Shown here one piece after another: positions 35,328 through 47,785 of a stretch of DNA of 64,000 nucleotides (its first letter is position 1; every line of letters begins with the position of its first letter). This DNA is from Fomitopsis serialis. Its lineage: Eukaryota; Basidiomycota; Agaricomycetes; Polyporales; Fomitopsidaceae. The notes below the pieces were generated by a model. That model was not told the origin of the DNA. It was given only the letters and a program-made list of their open reading frames with translations, and ran no database searches. Both the position numbers and the translations under genes were made by a program. The stretch spans positions 1-64,000 of the forward strand of contig NW_025955011.1 in assembly GCF_022376445.1 (NCBI RefSeq). Reading direction: 5' to 3'.

Positions 35328-36488
35328 TCAGAGCATACAAGAGACAGGCCTGCGGCTTGTACCCACGTCCAGAAAGCTGCTCGCCTTCATCCAGGACTCC
35401 TCTTCCAGCTTTGCGCCTTCCAGATGGGTCATGATCCTATCGCTCAGACTCGACATCGCCGGTGTCTCGCACATGAACAAGTCTTCTTCAGCGCGGGGCA
35501 TGCTAAAGCGCTTCTTGTGACACTTCAAGCTCGGCGGCGCGAGTCCCAGCGCGTGCATCGTTCCGACCTTCTTGGCAACCTTCCACGAGCCACACGCGCC
35601 GGCAGGTGCGGAGTGCAGGTGCGACGAGACGCTGTTGTCGAGATACCGGCGGAAGTCGGCGGAAGTTGCGGTTTTCCAGAAGAGCGCGACGGGATCCTCT
35701 GGGGCGTCGCTGGCGAAGGCAGCGGGGGAGAGCTCGGGCAAGAACGACCATGAGGACTCGGATGCGGGTGCGTAAGCGGGAGGAGATGGCATGGGCGACT
35801 CGGTGCTGGTGGCAGTGTAGGCAGTACGCGGGAGAGAACCAAGCCCATCGAACGGAGAACCGTCTTCCTTCGTCATTCCAGAGATGCCTAGGCCGACGAG
35901 CATCGAGGAATCCATTGTATCCGCCGAACCGAGCGCCGTGACCGTGTTCTGCCGACGTGACCGAGAGTGCGAGATAGGCGTGCCGACATACGAGACCGAC
36001 TCGTCAGATTGGGACTCGTTGTATAGAGAGGGCGTCTCGGCGTAGGACGTCGGGCGCCCGTCGAATTTGAAGGTGTTGGAGGAGAACACCCTAGGCGCAA
36101 GGAGTCGCGAAGAAGATGAGGGCACACAGAACGACCGGGACGACGAAGCCAGGCTAGGCCATTCCTTATCTTCCTCCAACATACGGAGCGCGTTGCTAGA
36201 GACGTCAAGCATGCATTCCTTGGCTAGTCGGTCCAGTCTACGGGCGGTCTGAGTTTGCGGGTGAGAGTCATGAAGATGACCACTCTCGGAGACCGAGCGC
36301 ATGTGCAGGCGCGGACTGAGACCGAGGCTGGCAACCGTTGGCGGAGTGTCGACCTTGACGAGAGCATAGTGCACGGTCTTGCCTGTCACTGGATCGATGA
36401 GAGGGATGGTGAGCTGGCCCGACGTGCTTGAGGAAAGGACAACGTAAGAGACACTGTCGGCGAGACGGCGAGTGGCTGTCGATGCCAT
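35328..36488 (-). CDS. Hypothetical Ser-rich protein, single exon
   Basis: 386 residues, no intron, start MASTATRRLADSVSYVVLSS at 36488. The first ~45 residues (SYVVLSS...LTIPLIDPVTGKTVHYALVK) look folded and beta-rich. The middle is Ser/Thr/Pro-rich with many potential phosphorylation sites. A conserved-looking stretch near the end (DPVALFWKTATSADFRRYLD, GSWKVAKKVGTMHAL) suggests a short functional domain. No signal peptide or membrane segment. Its 3' end faces that of RFC1 across about 200 bases. Function unknown. Confidence 0.7.
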   Translation of the reverse strand: MASTATRRLADSVSYVVLSSSTSGQLTIPLIDPVTGKTVHYALVKVDTPPTVASLGLSPRLHMRSVSESGHLHDSHPQTQTARRLDRLAKECMLDVSSNALRMLEEDKEWPSLASSSRSFCVPSSSSRLLAPRVFSSNTFKFDGRPTSYAETPSLYNESQSDESVSYVGTPISHSRSRRQNTVTALGSADTMDSSMLVGLGISGMTKEDGSPFDGLGSLPRTAYTATSTESPMPSPPAYAPASESSWSFLPELSPAAFASDAPEDPVALFWKTATSADFRRYLDNSVSSHLHSAPAGACGSWKVAKKVGTMHALGLAPPSLKCHKKRFSMPRAEEDLFMCETPAMSSLSDRIMTHLEGAKLEEESWMKASSFLDVGTSRRPVSCML

Positions 36489-37279
36489 TGTTGGTGAATC
36501 AGGGTAATGTATCGGAGAGTGTACAGAAGTAACTGTCGCCTGTGAGAAGCGTTCTAGGAAATAAAGCCGCTCTTGAGGTACCCGAGGAGATTGTGACTAG
36601 CGAGCTGAGAATACGAGACGAACTTCCCAAATGACCAGACAACGTCTTCCAGAGAGCTTGACAGGCGAGATGGCGAATTGGAATGAGAGTTCGGAAGACT
36701 GCTTGAATTTATCTCCATTGTGCATGGCTGACTGCGGCTGGCAAACACTTGGAAGTTGACGGAGGCTGGCCAGGCGGATGGGGGCCAGTCAAGTTTGTAA
36801 CGGTCCAGACCCCTGACGCACAGACGGCACATGGACCTAAACAGTACTTCCAGCTGGGCGTACAGAATGCACCCAGTTTGTACAACGAGTCTGCATCCGC
36901 TAATAGCCATGTAATCAGACCTGTTGTTACTGTTCAGTAGTCACTATGCTATGATGGAATCATTCCCCTACCAGTGGCATACAGATCCGACAATGCAAGG
37001 TAACATATTGGCACTGTGCGCATTATGGCTAGTTCTCGGAGTTCAGCAAAGAGACACAGGGATGCTACGGTTCTCACTGTTTGTGAACTTAGTTCAGGTG
37101 TTGTTCAGGTCGCAATCATTCCGAAGCGACCGACAACTTCCAGCCACTCTGATGTTTGACGCCGCTTGGCCGGCGATGAACGCGATCAGGTGACCCTGTT
37201 CACGCGCTATGTCACGCAAGCGGTTGCGTTGCGAGTAACGGCGTCACACCCATCCTCGACACCTTTCTTTATCACGACC
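36489..37279. other. Divergent intergenic region
   Basis: Upstream of the Ser-rich gene (-) and of the nuclear hypothetical gene (+). No recognised coding content. Confidence 0.45.
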
Positions 37280-38384
37280 ATGTCCTCCGCTGCCTCAGCT
37301 TCCCCCGCAGGCATAGGCTCCTACTTCCCATCAGAGAGCAAAGGTGTCAAGCGCAAGCGCGCCGTTCTCGTCGTCGACAAATGTACGCCTTAACGACTTC
37401 TTGACGCGTCGGATGTTTTGACAAGCTAGCGCGCGCTCACGGTGCCACTGGACACAGATGAATTAGACATTGACTCCGTGGACCCTAATGGTTCTGTCAG
37501 CCCAGCCATCATAGGGGCCATGAAGCAGAGGATCATCGAGGCGCGTTTGACACGTCATCTCACTCTAAGACTTTCACTCACTACGGGATACGCGACAAAT
37601 AGTTGGAGGAACAGCTGGCCTCGCAACCCCCGCCGGCAAAGCGTGCACGAAAAATTAACGATACAGCTCCATCCGCCGAGGCCACGAGCTCTTCTACTGC
37701 GCCTGTCGCAGCAAGCACCACGAAGGCCGAAGACAAGAAGCGCAAATTGCAGCTTAAGAAGATATTCGACCGGTATGCTCGACAGACATGCCTCTTTGTC
37801 ATTGCAGTAACGCATCATGCATAGCCTCAAGAAAGAATGCAAGAGTGATTCAGTGAAGTTCCAAGGGACGAGCAAGACGATCAAGTTTGACGAAGTTCTC
37901 GAATACGACGAGTTCCAGTCGATCTTTGGTGGCAAGGGCACATTGATCCAGCCGACACCTGAGAACAAGCCCAAGAGTACAGTGACTATAATGGAATTCG
38001 TACGTCTGGCTCCTGTCCGTGTGCGCACTTCATTCACAAAGGTTTATCGCAAAGCGTAACATGGCGGCTATCGAGGACTTGTTCGGAGACGAGGTAAAGG
38101 CGTTGAAGGGCACTTCGTGGTCGCGTGGAGGTAAGCATCCTTTACACGACTTATAATATTGGAACAGCCCAATAATCACGGAATTTGTAGGCGGCCCGTA
38201 CTTTGCGAAGTCTATCAAGCAGGGCACCGTCGACGTCAACATTGTACGACTGGACGTAAACTACTCCAAGAACGGAATGAAGTGCTCGCTCAAGTTCGAG
38301 GTCGAGGAGCAAGGTGGCGGGTGCTACTCCTTCGGGCCTTCGCACCGGGCCTCCTTCGGCATGGGCCGTTCGTTCATGTGGTAG
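37280..38384 (+). CDS. Nuclear conserved hypothetical protein
   Basis: Start MSSAASASPAGIGSYFPSES at 37280. Basic motifs KRKRAVLVV and AKRARK suggest nuclear import. Exons join as: ...VVDK/YELDIDSVDPNG, IIGAMKQRIIE/LEEQLASQPPPAKR (a coiled coil), KKRKLQLKKIFDR/LKKECKSDSVKFQG, STVTIMEF/RNMAAIEDLF, TSWSRG/GGPYFAKSIKQG, ending ASFGMGRSFMW. The coiled-coil junction requires a GC-AG intron (37541-37602, GAG|GCGCGT), because the following frame has a stop just before the acceptor. The last ~150 residues look like a compact domain (VNIVRLDVNYSKNGMKCSLK). I do not know the family. About 285 residues. Confidence 0.72.
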
Positions 38385-38769
38385 ATTCTCCGTTCTCGAT
38401 GCCGGTGCCGCCACATAGGACGGTGACTTGTGCCATCTAGCTTTCACGCCATGATGAGGCGCCTTTGGTTGCGCCCCATCAGTTTAACACATACTTCTTT
38501 TGGCTTATGCTTATTCTAATTCTTGTAGTGTATGGTACTGACTGAGTATTAGATGCACATACCGCCCCGGCTTCTCTGAGCTATGTCGGAGAGCCTAGAT
38601 AGTTGACTTACTTACAACGCCTTTTGGTGATGTTAGTAGTATTACATTTTCCAAGCAAAATATCCGCTACTACATGTCGTACACACATCTTCAAGACAGG
38701 CAGGTGTCTTCGAGACATCGATGCTCACATGCCACCTGACTGCACGGGCTTCAAGAATACACTGACGAT

Positions 38770-38840
38770 CGTCGGAAATCACATTATTGGTACGGACTAA
38801 CGGGTACAGGGATTATATGGCTGTGGCGTGATTTCCGACG
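38770..38840. repeat. 13 bp inverted repeat between convergent genes
   Basis: CGTCGGAAATCAC at 38770-38782 pairs perfectly with GTGATTTCCGACG at 38828-38840. It lies in the 525-base gap (38385-38909) between two converging genes, where it could form a hairpin in transcripts from either strand. Nothing else was recognised in that gap. Confidence 0.6.
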
Positions 38841-38909
38841 AACTACATACAAGCTGTACAACATAGTCGAATGTCCGTCTTGTTGCTATCGAAATAAACT
38901 GTATCGTCC

Positions 38910-41212
38910 TAGTGGTTCTGCCATGCTGCTTTGATCAGGTCCGCTGCCCTTTCAGCGATAGCGTAGACGACGGCTTGCGGATGTCCAGCAGGAATATAGG
39001 GCTCGATGGGAGTGAGTACGCGCGAAAGCATCATGACCGTGAAGAACGACTCACTAGTACGGAGGCGTCGACAACGCGTAGACCGGATGCACCTTTGACA
39101 AGGAGTGAGGATGTCAAGACTCCATCGGGACTGGCATCCGCGGATAGCCTTGCCGTGCCGACTGGATGCCATATTGACGTTGTGCTGTTCCTGACATATT
39201 CCTCTAGTTCCTCGTCTGTCTGTGCATCCGCGAACGGGCCGTATTCTGCCACAGCGAACCCTTCCCATGCGGACGAGTTGATAAGGTTTCGCACCTGTTT
39301 GACTGCCTGGATCATGGTGTAGACGTCGAAATAATCAGACAGCAATCCAGGATCGATTAGGGGGCTGTCAAACGCATCATTCGACGCAAGCGTCACAGAG
39401 CCCTCTTTAGTTAAAGAACACTGCTAGTCAGTCAGGTGTTGCAGCCGGATGGAGCACTTGCTCACTCGAAGCGGGGGAGACGACCGCCGTATATAGAGTC
39501 ATGTAGCTTCCCGTGCTCGGCATGAGTTCAACAAGTGAACCGAACGAATTCTACAACAGGTCCATCAGGACAAAGTCAGTGAGTCGACTATCGGGTACAA
39601 TTGTATGTCACACGCACATGAGATAGTACTTCTATGTGCGGAGAGGCGGGCCCTGCAGAGGGGTCCGTATAGTTGGCGAAGATGGCTGAACCGTTCGGTA
39701 ATCTTGACCATATGATCTGGTTCGTACCCGTGTCGCTCAGAGGGCCACTTCCCGTGGAGTTCCAAAGCTGCAATAGGTCTTCCAAATATGTCGCGTTACG
39801 AAACACGTTGTCCCAGGTAGCGTTCGAGTTGACAATCCATACATTGCCAATAAGAGGGTGGTCAACGAGATTCTGACCAACGTCGGTGTTGTTGACGACA
39901 GGCTCGATCCCTAGTCCCTGGAGTGTGTTGGGATCGCCGATGCCGCTCAGTAATAGCAATTGGGGAGTGCCAATTGAGCCTGCACACAGTATCACCTCTT
40001 TGGAAGCACTGATGATGATGCCCTCCGCTGTAGTAGAAACGGCACTAGGTTCGGGTTCCGGTGACGGCGATACGGACCAATCAGGCACTCACAAGAACGA
40101 TTCTGTGCCACTTCTACTTGGTTAAAATTTGGCACAGAGGTACCGGAGTTGGATGATATGAGTCTGGTAACGCGCGTCTGTATGAGTACGTCCAAATTTG
40201 TGCGATTTATAATGGGATCCAGGTATCCCGTTGCTGAGTCGCTCCTTCTACCCGCTGTGGTGACGGTACCCTGTTGCCAACCTAAGGAGCATCAGCTTCG
40301 CGAGTGTGGTTGCGACATAAGGACCAGTCGTACCGATACCCAGTGGATAACCGTCATTCATATCCTCGTTATGCGGAAATTCAGCAGTAGCGCTCTCGAG
40401 TAGACGACTGTCCAGCGGCATGGAGGCAGCGGGGAGGCTGATACTAATAGGTCCATTGGTGCCATGCACAGACGGGTTGATTTGGCCCGTTGTGTTATGG
40501 TGATCATTCGGTGGAACAAGCATTTCGCTCTAAACACAGTCAGTGGCAGGAAGCCGACGCAGTTGTCAGTAGTGACATACCTTCTCCATGTATGGCAACA
40601 TCTCCTCCCAAGACCACCCGCTGTCGTTGGTAAAGTTCGCATAACGATTCCAGTCGTCCACAGACCCCCGACTCCATACCATGAGGTCTCGACACGCAGA
40701 TCAGCGCTCATATAGATCAATATTCATCTCGCATACGCACTGATTGTGCTCGTTCCGCCGAGTACAAACCCACGTGGATAATCGAATGATCGTCCTTCAA
40801 GTCCTGTCTGAGCAGTGGTGGTGTAATTCCAGCTGATCGCGGTATCGGGCCAAATCAATGGGTCCAACAGAGGAACCTGGTCGTCGAACAGAACATCATT
40901 ACTGTAAGAGGTAAGACGCACGTAATGGATCCAGTAGCAGCTCGATCTCACTTTACACCTGCTTCGATTACAAGAACTGAGAATTCTGATACTTCGCTCA
41001 ATCTGCGAGCAAGCACATTTCCCGCGGTACCCGCTGGGATGAATGCCACAGTAAGCACGATGTATCGACACTGGTCATGACACTGGCTCACCTCCAATGA
41101 TAACGAAGTCGTACGATTGTCGGGAAAGTTCTTGCGGATCTGCAAACAACGTCCCATGGACAAAGGCCACCGTTGCGGTGCAAAGCAGCATCAAATATGT
41201 TAGGAAGCCCAT
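38910..41212 (-). CDS. Secreted GMC flavin oxidoreductase, aryl-alcohol-oxidase-like
   Basis: FAD enzyme that oxidises alcohols or sugars; secreted members supply hydrogen peroxide to wood decay. Start MGFLTYLMLLCTATVAFVHG at 41212 is a signal peptide. The FAD loop SYDFVIIG/AGTAGNVLARRL is split by an intron. Then FSVLVIEAG, SWNYTTTAQTGLEGRSFDYP, RGFVLGGTSTI, LMVWSRGSVDDWNRYANFTN, GYLDPIINRTNLDVLIQTRV, EVILCAGSIGTPQLLLLSGI, VGQNLVDHPLIGNVWI, then the C-terminal active site TSIWHPVGTARLS and GHPQAVVYAIAERAADLIKA. The two expected histidine positions are filled (WHPVGT, GHPQA). About ten exons. Distinct in sequence from the GMC gene at 47786-50672. Confidence 0.85.
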
Positions 41213-41912
41213 GCTTGCGCGATACCCAAGTGACGAAGGACGATCCACTGGTAGATGGTTGTAGGATGGAGCCTTCGATACGGGGGCTTCGGTGCATCAT
41301 ATAGGCAAACGTCTGATACGAACCGTAAGCTCAACGGCCGCATCGGCTATTTGTGTCCCTAGCGATGACTGTGATGCGACGTAAGTGACTGTCAGAGGCT
41401 TGATGCTTTGGCATCCACTGCCCGTCGGGCGACAGCGCAGGGTCATGATTATGCGCTGAGAGGTCTTGAACCGTATGTGCAGCGACTGCAAGTACACACA
41501 GGACACGACGAACCCGTAGGTCAATCGTCGGATTTCCAGCTATACCTTCCGAAATCGCCAGTATCAGTGATTTGAGGACACGGTCCAAACTTGGTCTCAC
41601 CGGGTTCACAGGGCGCCGCATCGTGCGAGCGGCTCTCTCGAACGTGTTCCTGAACGGATTGAAGGCTTGCTCGATAACTGCTCGGTACCTGAATGCTGAA
41701 CAAGGAGTATCCCATCATCTCATCGAAACGAATGAGTTCTGGCGCTTGGGCCCCTCGTCCCTGACGTCGAGCTCTCATGTTGTTGTCTATGAACGCGTGA
41801 CATCGGATCTCGCCACCGGCCGTAAGCTAGGCTTGTTCAGCACTGGTACACTCGTCCGTTTGATCACCGTACCAAATCAATCCGACTGAGATTGCAGTTT
41901 CACATACAGATG
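41213..41912. other. Intergenic, no recognised gene
   Basis: Upstream of the GMC gene and downstream of the first DUF6534 gene. A 105-codon frame at 41572-41889 (+) has no family resemblance. Confidence 0.4.
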
Positions 41913-43650
41913 TCATGCGAGTATATTGGTGGACGGGTGCGAATGTGGTGAGTGTCCGACTGAAACAGACCGGCTAATGTGCACTGCGTCTCGGATTATT
42001 CGGGAAATGCTCGTGCTCAGCTGAGCACCTACTCCGTCTATCCAGGACATGCTATCAGCAAGACGGCAGATTGACGCTGGGACAGGACCTACGCTGCTTC
42101 CATCCAGAATTGTTTCCTTCACATTGTGCGAGCGTAGTCCCACACCAGTCGAGAGCGCTGACTTGGCGAAGACGAGAGAGTGGCTGCCATCGCTATAAGA
42201 GCCCAACCGAGTGTCGCTACTCTGGCGGAAGTCTGAAAAGAATCCTCGTGCGTCCGTGGTAGGGGGTGTGCGATTGTTAAAGCTTATCAACAGAGTGTTG
42301 GCGTATCTGACGGGTGGAGTGTTGAGTGATACAACTCGACCATGATCGACATGGATCAGCACGTACAATTTCGACGACAGTATAGCACTGGTAACATTAT
42401 GAGGTCACACCGTAAACATCAAGTCAGAGTTCACGTACAAGAGCAAGTGAAGGTTTGTTTGCTAGCGATGAAACGGCTCAGGATGAATTGCAGTGCGACG
42501 TGCGAAGCATACTCACCGGCTCCACAATGAAAAGGATCAGTTCAACCAGAGTGAAAATCGCTATGGTCATTTAATTTCTAAAATTACAATACCATATTGC
42601 GATAGACGCACCGAGCAATGCCCCAGACTCCACAATAAACGTCAACATCCGACTTACTGGGGAACTCCCAGCGTGGCGATTGTTCTTTACAAACTAATCC
42701 CGCAGAGTCAGAATGAGCACCTCGCACTTGTAGCACGTAAAACATGGCTCACATGGACGATCATGGTTATCGAGATGATGATGTTGGCTAGTAAAGCGCA
42801 GGCCAACCAGGCCTTCAAGCCAGGGTTAGCGTTGATCCGAACGAGATGTCGTAGGCACCTACATCTACGAACGATGCGATACGGCTCTCGAGACCGATTG
42901 GCAATAACCTCGCCTGTGGAAGGAGTTCGGCACAACGAAGTAAGCTACTTTGCGCAACCACGCACGCACCTTAACTCCACTAGTCACAGCGAGTGCAAGC
43001 TGCGTGAAGGCTACCTAGAATCGGTGTCAATTTGAGCATCATACGCATGATAGTGCTGCCTTGACCGCACCATAATGATCGGAACACTAATGAAGACATG
43101 CTTGACTGTATTCCATATCCGCCATGCATAGAAACATTGCACGAGAGTAGCTAGGATACCGCCCATGATCAGGACGCTGAACCACATATTGCTAAGGGTG
43201 GCAAGGACCGCTGGGTCTCCGTAGTTCCACACCCAGTAGTGGAAGACGTCGGCAACAAGAAGACACGCTTGGACCGTCTCGTAAATGAACACGCCATACA
43301 CTGATCACCCGCATGAGCGTCCGCGACAGGCTGCCGTCCAAGGGCGAACTCACCAAGACATTTAATTCGTAATGGATCAGACGAAAAGCGTGCGCTGTAG
43401 ATATCTACTAGCTAGTCAACGTCGGATACTTACAACATAGATGGAGACTCACAAACTTGGACTAGCAATATACCCTCTAAACCCCAATTCATGTGGATCC
43501 CGAGTATCTGCAGAGCGGTTCGAGCCCAGTCAAGCATCTGCAGGAGACGTACTTACAACAGGAGCGGACCTACGTGTGCGGGATGAGCATGCACCAGAAT
43601 CACCTAGACAACGCAAACACGCACAGCAGACGTATCTCAGCCATATCCAT
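41913..43650 (-). CDS. DUF6534-type seven-helix membrane protein, copy A
   Basis: Basidiomycete-specific membrane family, function unknown. Start MDMAEIRLL at 43650, a 13 nt exon (SAPV), then ILGIHMNWGLEGILLVQV, YIYSARFSSDPLRIKCL, VYGVFIYETVQACLLVADVF, HYWVWNYGDPAVLATLSNMW, FSVLIMGGILATLVQCFYAW, LALAVTSGVK, LKAWLACALLANIIISITMI, SPVSRMLTFIVESGALLG, AIFTLVELILFIVEP and YANTLLISFNNR, the (Y)xNxLLxxxNxR end motif of the family. The hydrophobic stretches fit six or seven helices. The tail after VKET continues about 50 residues beyond where copy C stops. Divergent partner of copy B; closest relative in the window is copy C. Confidence 0.8.
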
Positions 43651-45052
43651 CGTTGCGGGAAGGCGGGATAGCACAGTCGTAATGCAAGTTTACCCAACGT
43701 CTATATGGTGGAGTGAATGCCGAGGGCTCGGTGTGAGTCGTATACGCTGGAGCGGTGGTGAGCAACCCGGCTATGGACTCGGAGTCCTCAAGCTCAAGTC
43801 AAGCCGTGGACTTGGATTCCGGGTTCGAGTCGGGCCCGGGGTCACTGCGGAGCGCTGAACGCTGAGGTACGTGTCAAAGGACTCCCAGGTACCGTCGAAG
43901 GTCATATGGCTCCTTCTGAGCGCCACAGCTGCAGATCTGCAGACACCAGCGGAGAACGGCAGCCTGGGAGACGGAACCTAAATCGATACAAATCACATCA
44001 AGGTTTGGTATGTCATAAAGACGGCGCCGATAGGGCGCACCGCATTCGCATGTATTTTGATATTGTGTGCACGTCCTTCCGATGCGAGACATGTGCATGA
44101 GCTTTACGAGCCGTGGAAAGACTGAGAATGAGGCTTAGTGCGCAACACGAGAACCATCATGATGCTGAGTATTGACAATGGCTCTGACAGCTTGGAGACC
44201 GTAGAAGTCGAGCCTCGTGTGAATGCATGAGACGGGAATGGAACCGCCGCCCGGTGTTGTATTGAGAAGTCCTGGGCGTACCGCCAAGTGGAATACACGT
44301 ACGTACTTGAGACGGCGTACCTTCGCGGAGAGGCTTGATTCCAGCATAAGTATCCGAGTCGCCATGCAACAGAAATCAAGACTCAACTTGAACCCGGTGT
44401 CAGTGCTTGTGGTAGGACATGGCAACGTACTACAGCGCAAGTGGGCCCGGGGACCGGTCACCGTACGCTGCCTTTGGATGCTCAGCGCTCGTTGCAGGCC
44501 ACGAGCATCCGTGCCAACGTAGAGAATCCGGATTGCAGGCCTTGTAGCAATAGATTGAGAAACAAGTACAGTCCGGCAATGGTACCTCGAGCGGTGTACT
44601 TAAAAGTGGCTGGTAGAGAGTGATTATGTAAGAGCGCCGCCGCTGGCAGTAGACTCAGACTGCCATCGCCACACCAACGCCACACAGACACTTGGTCCAC
44701 AAAGATCCCACTGGCGAGGATCCATCGCATCGGCAAGGCTCAATTGATTGTCTCCATCAGTACTGTTGCGATGCAAGGCACCGAAACCACTTCACTCAGA
44801 GTTGGGAGTCACTGGGCTCCCATGTGGGGATCTGGGGTCATACTGCGTCGCTGTCTGAACTTCAGACAGCGACGCAGTAGAATATCGTGAATGGCTCATT
44901 GACAGTAGCGCACGTTGCTTATCCGGCATACAAGGCGGTCTCTGGACGGATCGACAAGCCAATGCCTTTGCTTTGAATGCTACTCCGTTCCCCAAGAAAC
45001 CCATTGCACTATCCTCGCAAGTCGTCTCTCTCACTCGTCTCCGAGGTCCAAA
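43651..45052. promoter_or_regulatory. Shared upstream region of DUF6534 copies A and B
   Basis: 1.4 kb between two divergent start codons. It contains a 39-base palindrome at 44841-44879 and no recognised gene. Confidence 0.45.
44841..44879. repeat. 39 bp near-perfect palindrome
   Basis: Left arm TACTGCGTCGCTGTCTGAA (44841-44859), one central C, and the exact reverse complement at 44861-44879. It lies about 170 bases upstream of the copy B start codon. Confidence 0.9.
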
Positions 45053-46791
45053 ATGTCTACGAGCATCAGCCTGCTGTACGTACCAGTTCAACCGTATCGT
45101 CATCTTCAGAGTAGTGCGTTTACAGTCTGCGCGTTGCAACAGGTCCGGACCCGAGGTACGACTTTTCGCCATCCATCTTATGGGGTTGTCTAGAGGAGAC
45201 CTGTACGCAGATGATTGGGTCGTTATCGAACTGGTCGTTGCAAGGAGTCCTTTGCGCTCAAGTGTGTGAGTTCCGCAGCCGACGATGTGACAACGTCATG
45301 GTAGCTCATTCCTCTTCTTCCAGACATATACCACATCTGTTTTCCCAAAGATCCATGGTCGCTGAAATGCTTCGGTGCGTACACTCGTCCTGCAGCCGGG
45401 TATCACTTTTGACTGGTATTTCTGACGTCGGTCTAGTTTATGGTGTTTGCATCTACGAGTTGATACAGACAATATTGATCTCCATCGACGGCGTCCACGT
45501 CTTCGTCTTCGGATACGGTGATCAGGTCGACAACCTCCTCAGCTTCTACAATGGATGGTTCAGTCTCCCCATCATGGCTGGTATCCTCTCGGCCGCGGTA
45601 CAATGCTTCTTCGCGTGGAGGATATTTATGTTGTCGCGCTCCGTTTGGCTGTGCATGTTCATTACGATGGTGCGTGCCAATGCGATTCTAAGCATCGTCA
45701 TGAGAGCCGAGGTGTAACTACAGATCGCCCTTGGCCAAATGTCTATTGCCATCGTAAGTGGGGTCAAGGTTCGTCCTTCTAGTCTCCGTCATTGTCGCGC
45801 CCTAACAGCCATCATCATGACCAGATGAAATCATTGACCACAGATGAGAACGAAGCCATCATCATACCGTACATTGACGTGAGTCTAGCGATATTGTGCG
45901 TTCGCGCTGATTACACCTCTCATCCCAATCGCCAGACGTGGCTCGCGGGAAGCGCGCTCGCAGACATCGTGATAGCCATTTCCATGACAGTCTTGGTGAG
46001 CGACTATACCAACGTACCGGTCGGAACGTCAGTAATGCTGACGTCCAATAGCTTACCAAAGCGAAGACCGGAATACGGCGCTCGGATGCCATTATCGACA
46101 GACTCATTATGCTCGGCGTGGAGACAGGCACGCTCACTGGTGCGTGCGACTTCATGCTCAACGCGAAACACGCTGACTTCGTTGCAATGAAGCGGTGATT
46201 GCGACTCTCGATCTCTTGTTCTTCACCATACGGCCCGTGCGTCTTACATCGATTGCTCCGGCCTTGCTCACATAAACTGACACTCGCAGAGGACATATCT
46301 TCACGCCGCGCCGTACGCCTTCTTTCTGTCCCTACTCACCGCTCTGATGCTGACTCTGGCTCCAGTGTTATGATGCTGTCGAAACTGTGAGTACTGGACC
46401 CTCAACCCACCACCGTTCAATCTCCATAAACTGACTGCGCTCCAGGTATGCGAATACCCTGCTGATCAACTTCAATAATCGGGCACGTACGGCAAGTCTC
46501 ATGGACGGCGACGTAGTCTCTTTGGGAGCCGTCCACTCCAGCCGAAATGGTGCCAGTACAATGACAGGTGCAACGGACAGCCTGGACATAGGACAATACC
46601 GCAAAGATGGACGTCAGACTCGCCTTTCCGCACAGGCGTCGGCACTGACCTCCGAGGCAAGTCGTCCACGTTGTCGTTGAGCACTCGACGCTAACATGGG
46701 CGTGTAGTCCACGAAGCCCGTTGGCGACGTCGTATACCTCTCAGCCACCCCAGAACCGTCCGTCGACGATGACAATAAAGGTCAGCCATGA
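45053..46791 (+). CDS. DUF6534-type seven-helix membrane protein, copy B
   Basis: Start MSTSISLL at 45053, a 13 nt exon at 45143-45155 (SGPE), then MIGSLSNWSLQGVLCAQVYI, YHICFPKDPWSLKCF, VYGVCIYELIQTILISIDGV, HVFVFGYGDQVDNLLSFYNG, WFSLPIMAGILSAAVQCFFA, WRIFMLSRSVWLCMFITM, a TWLAGSALADIVIAISMTVL helix, TKTGIRRSDAIIDRLIMLGV, and YANTLLINFNNRARTASLMD. The last intron (46657-46707) has a GC donor (GAG|GCAAGT); its counterpart in copy D has GT. The last exon encodes STKPVGDVVYLSATPEPSVD and ends at 46791. Two genes of this type, transcribed away from each other, make up the A/B pair. Role unknown; receptor- or transporter-like by topology only. Confidence 0.8.
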
Positions 46792-47785
46792 CTGTCCTTC
46801 GTCTACACCGTTCCTGCTGAGTTATTCTTCTGTTAAGTGATGGTCATAGCCGAGTGAATGGGACGAAACTCCTCCGATTCAGATGTCTGACGTATCCTCC
46901 CACTGCGGAGGTTATATTTCAAATGTATCATTATGGGTCTTTGTAGTCATCTTGCTCTCTGAATCTGCTCTCCACACAGTGTCAGCTCGCTCGGTGTGAG
47001 GCTCTTCATTTCTGATCGGCGTTCCTATTCCCGCTGGAGTAACATGGTTGCTCAAGACTCGGATCTCCCGGAGGTCAATGTCGTCCGACTATCCAAACTG
47101 CTATCGGTGCCAGTACAGAGCCATGTCGGGTTTCGGTTCCCTTCACTTCGACCCTATCAAACAACATGACGCGACTACAAACCAACCTTGACAGCACGCA
47201 TGCGAGGGGTGTATGGCAATCGCAATCATGCGCGCTGGGGGACACGTCAATCTCGGTCGCCGAGGATTGACGTGATCCTGTGTGTATTATTGAGAAGACA
47301 GTCAGTCTTCATCAGCCTTGCCCGCCACTGAGAACGAAAGGTCCAAACTCTAGATGAGTGGTTCGCCGTGCGCGTTACGAGCGTCGGACAGTATTGGCTG
47401 ATATCATTCTGGAGCTCGGACTAGTGCCATCCAACCACCCTCATGCCAGTGCGCGCTCCGTGAATGTGTTCGAACAATAGGCCAGTGCTCAAACGGTATT
47501 CAATTCGCTGCAAGTAACCACACCGCTCACCGCATCTTCGGTGGGAAATGGGACTATGGCCCATGCATGCCTACATTGTGATGCGCGGATACTCGCTGTG
47601 AATGCTTTATGGTCGTTTCCGTGTCACTACGATATTAGGTGCTGCAGACTCCTTTTCACGCATGATATGCGCAACCAGTCCACACCATTGTTACGATTGC
47701 TATCATAAAAGTACATTCAAAGTAGACAGACAATTCATTGACCATTCACCCTCTGATGTCAAGCTGATCATGCCAAGGAACCTAA
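46792..47785. other. Intergenic between convergent gene ends
   Basis: No recognised gene. CpG dinucleotides are normal until about 47700, where the CpG-free block begins. Confidence 0.45.
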
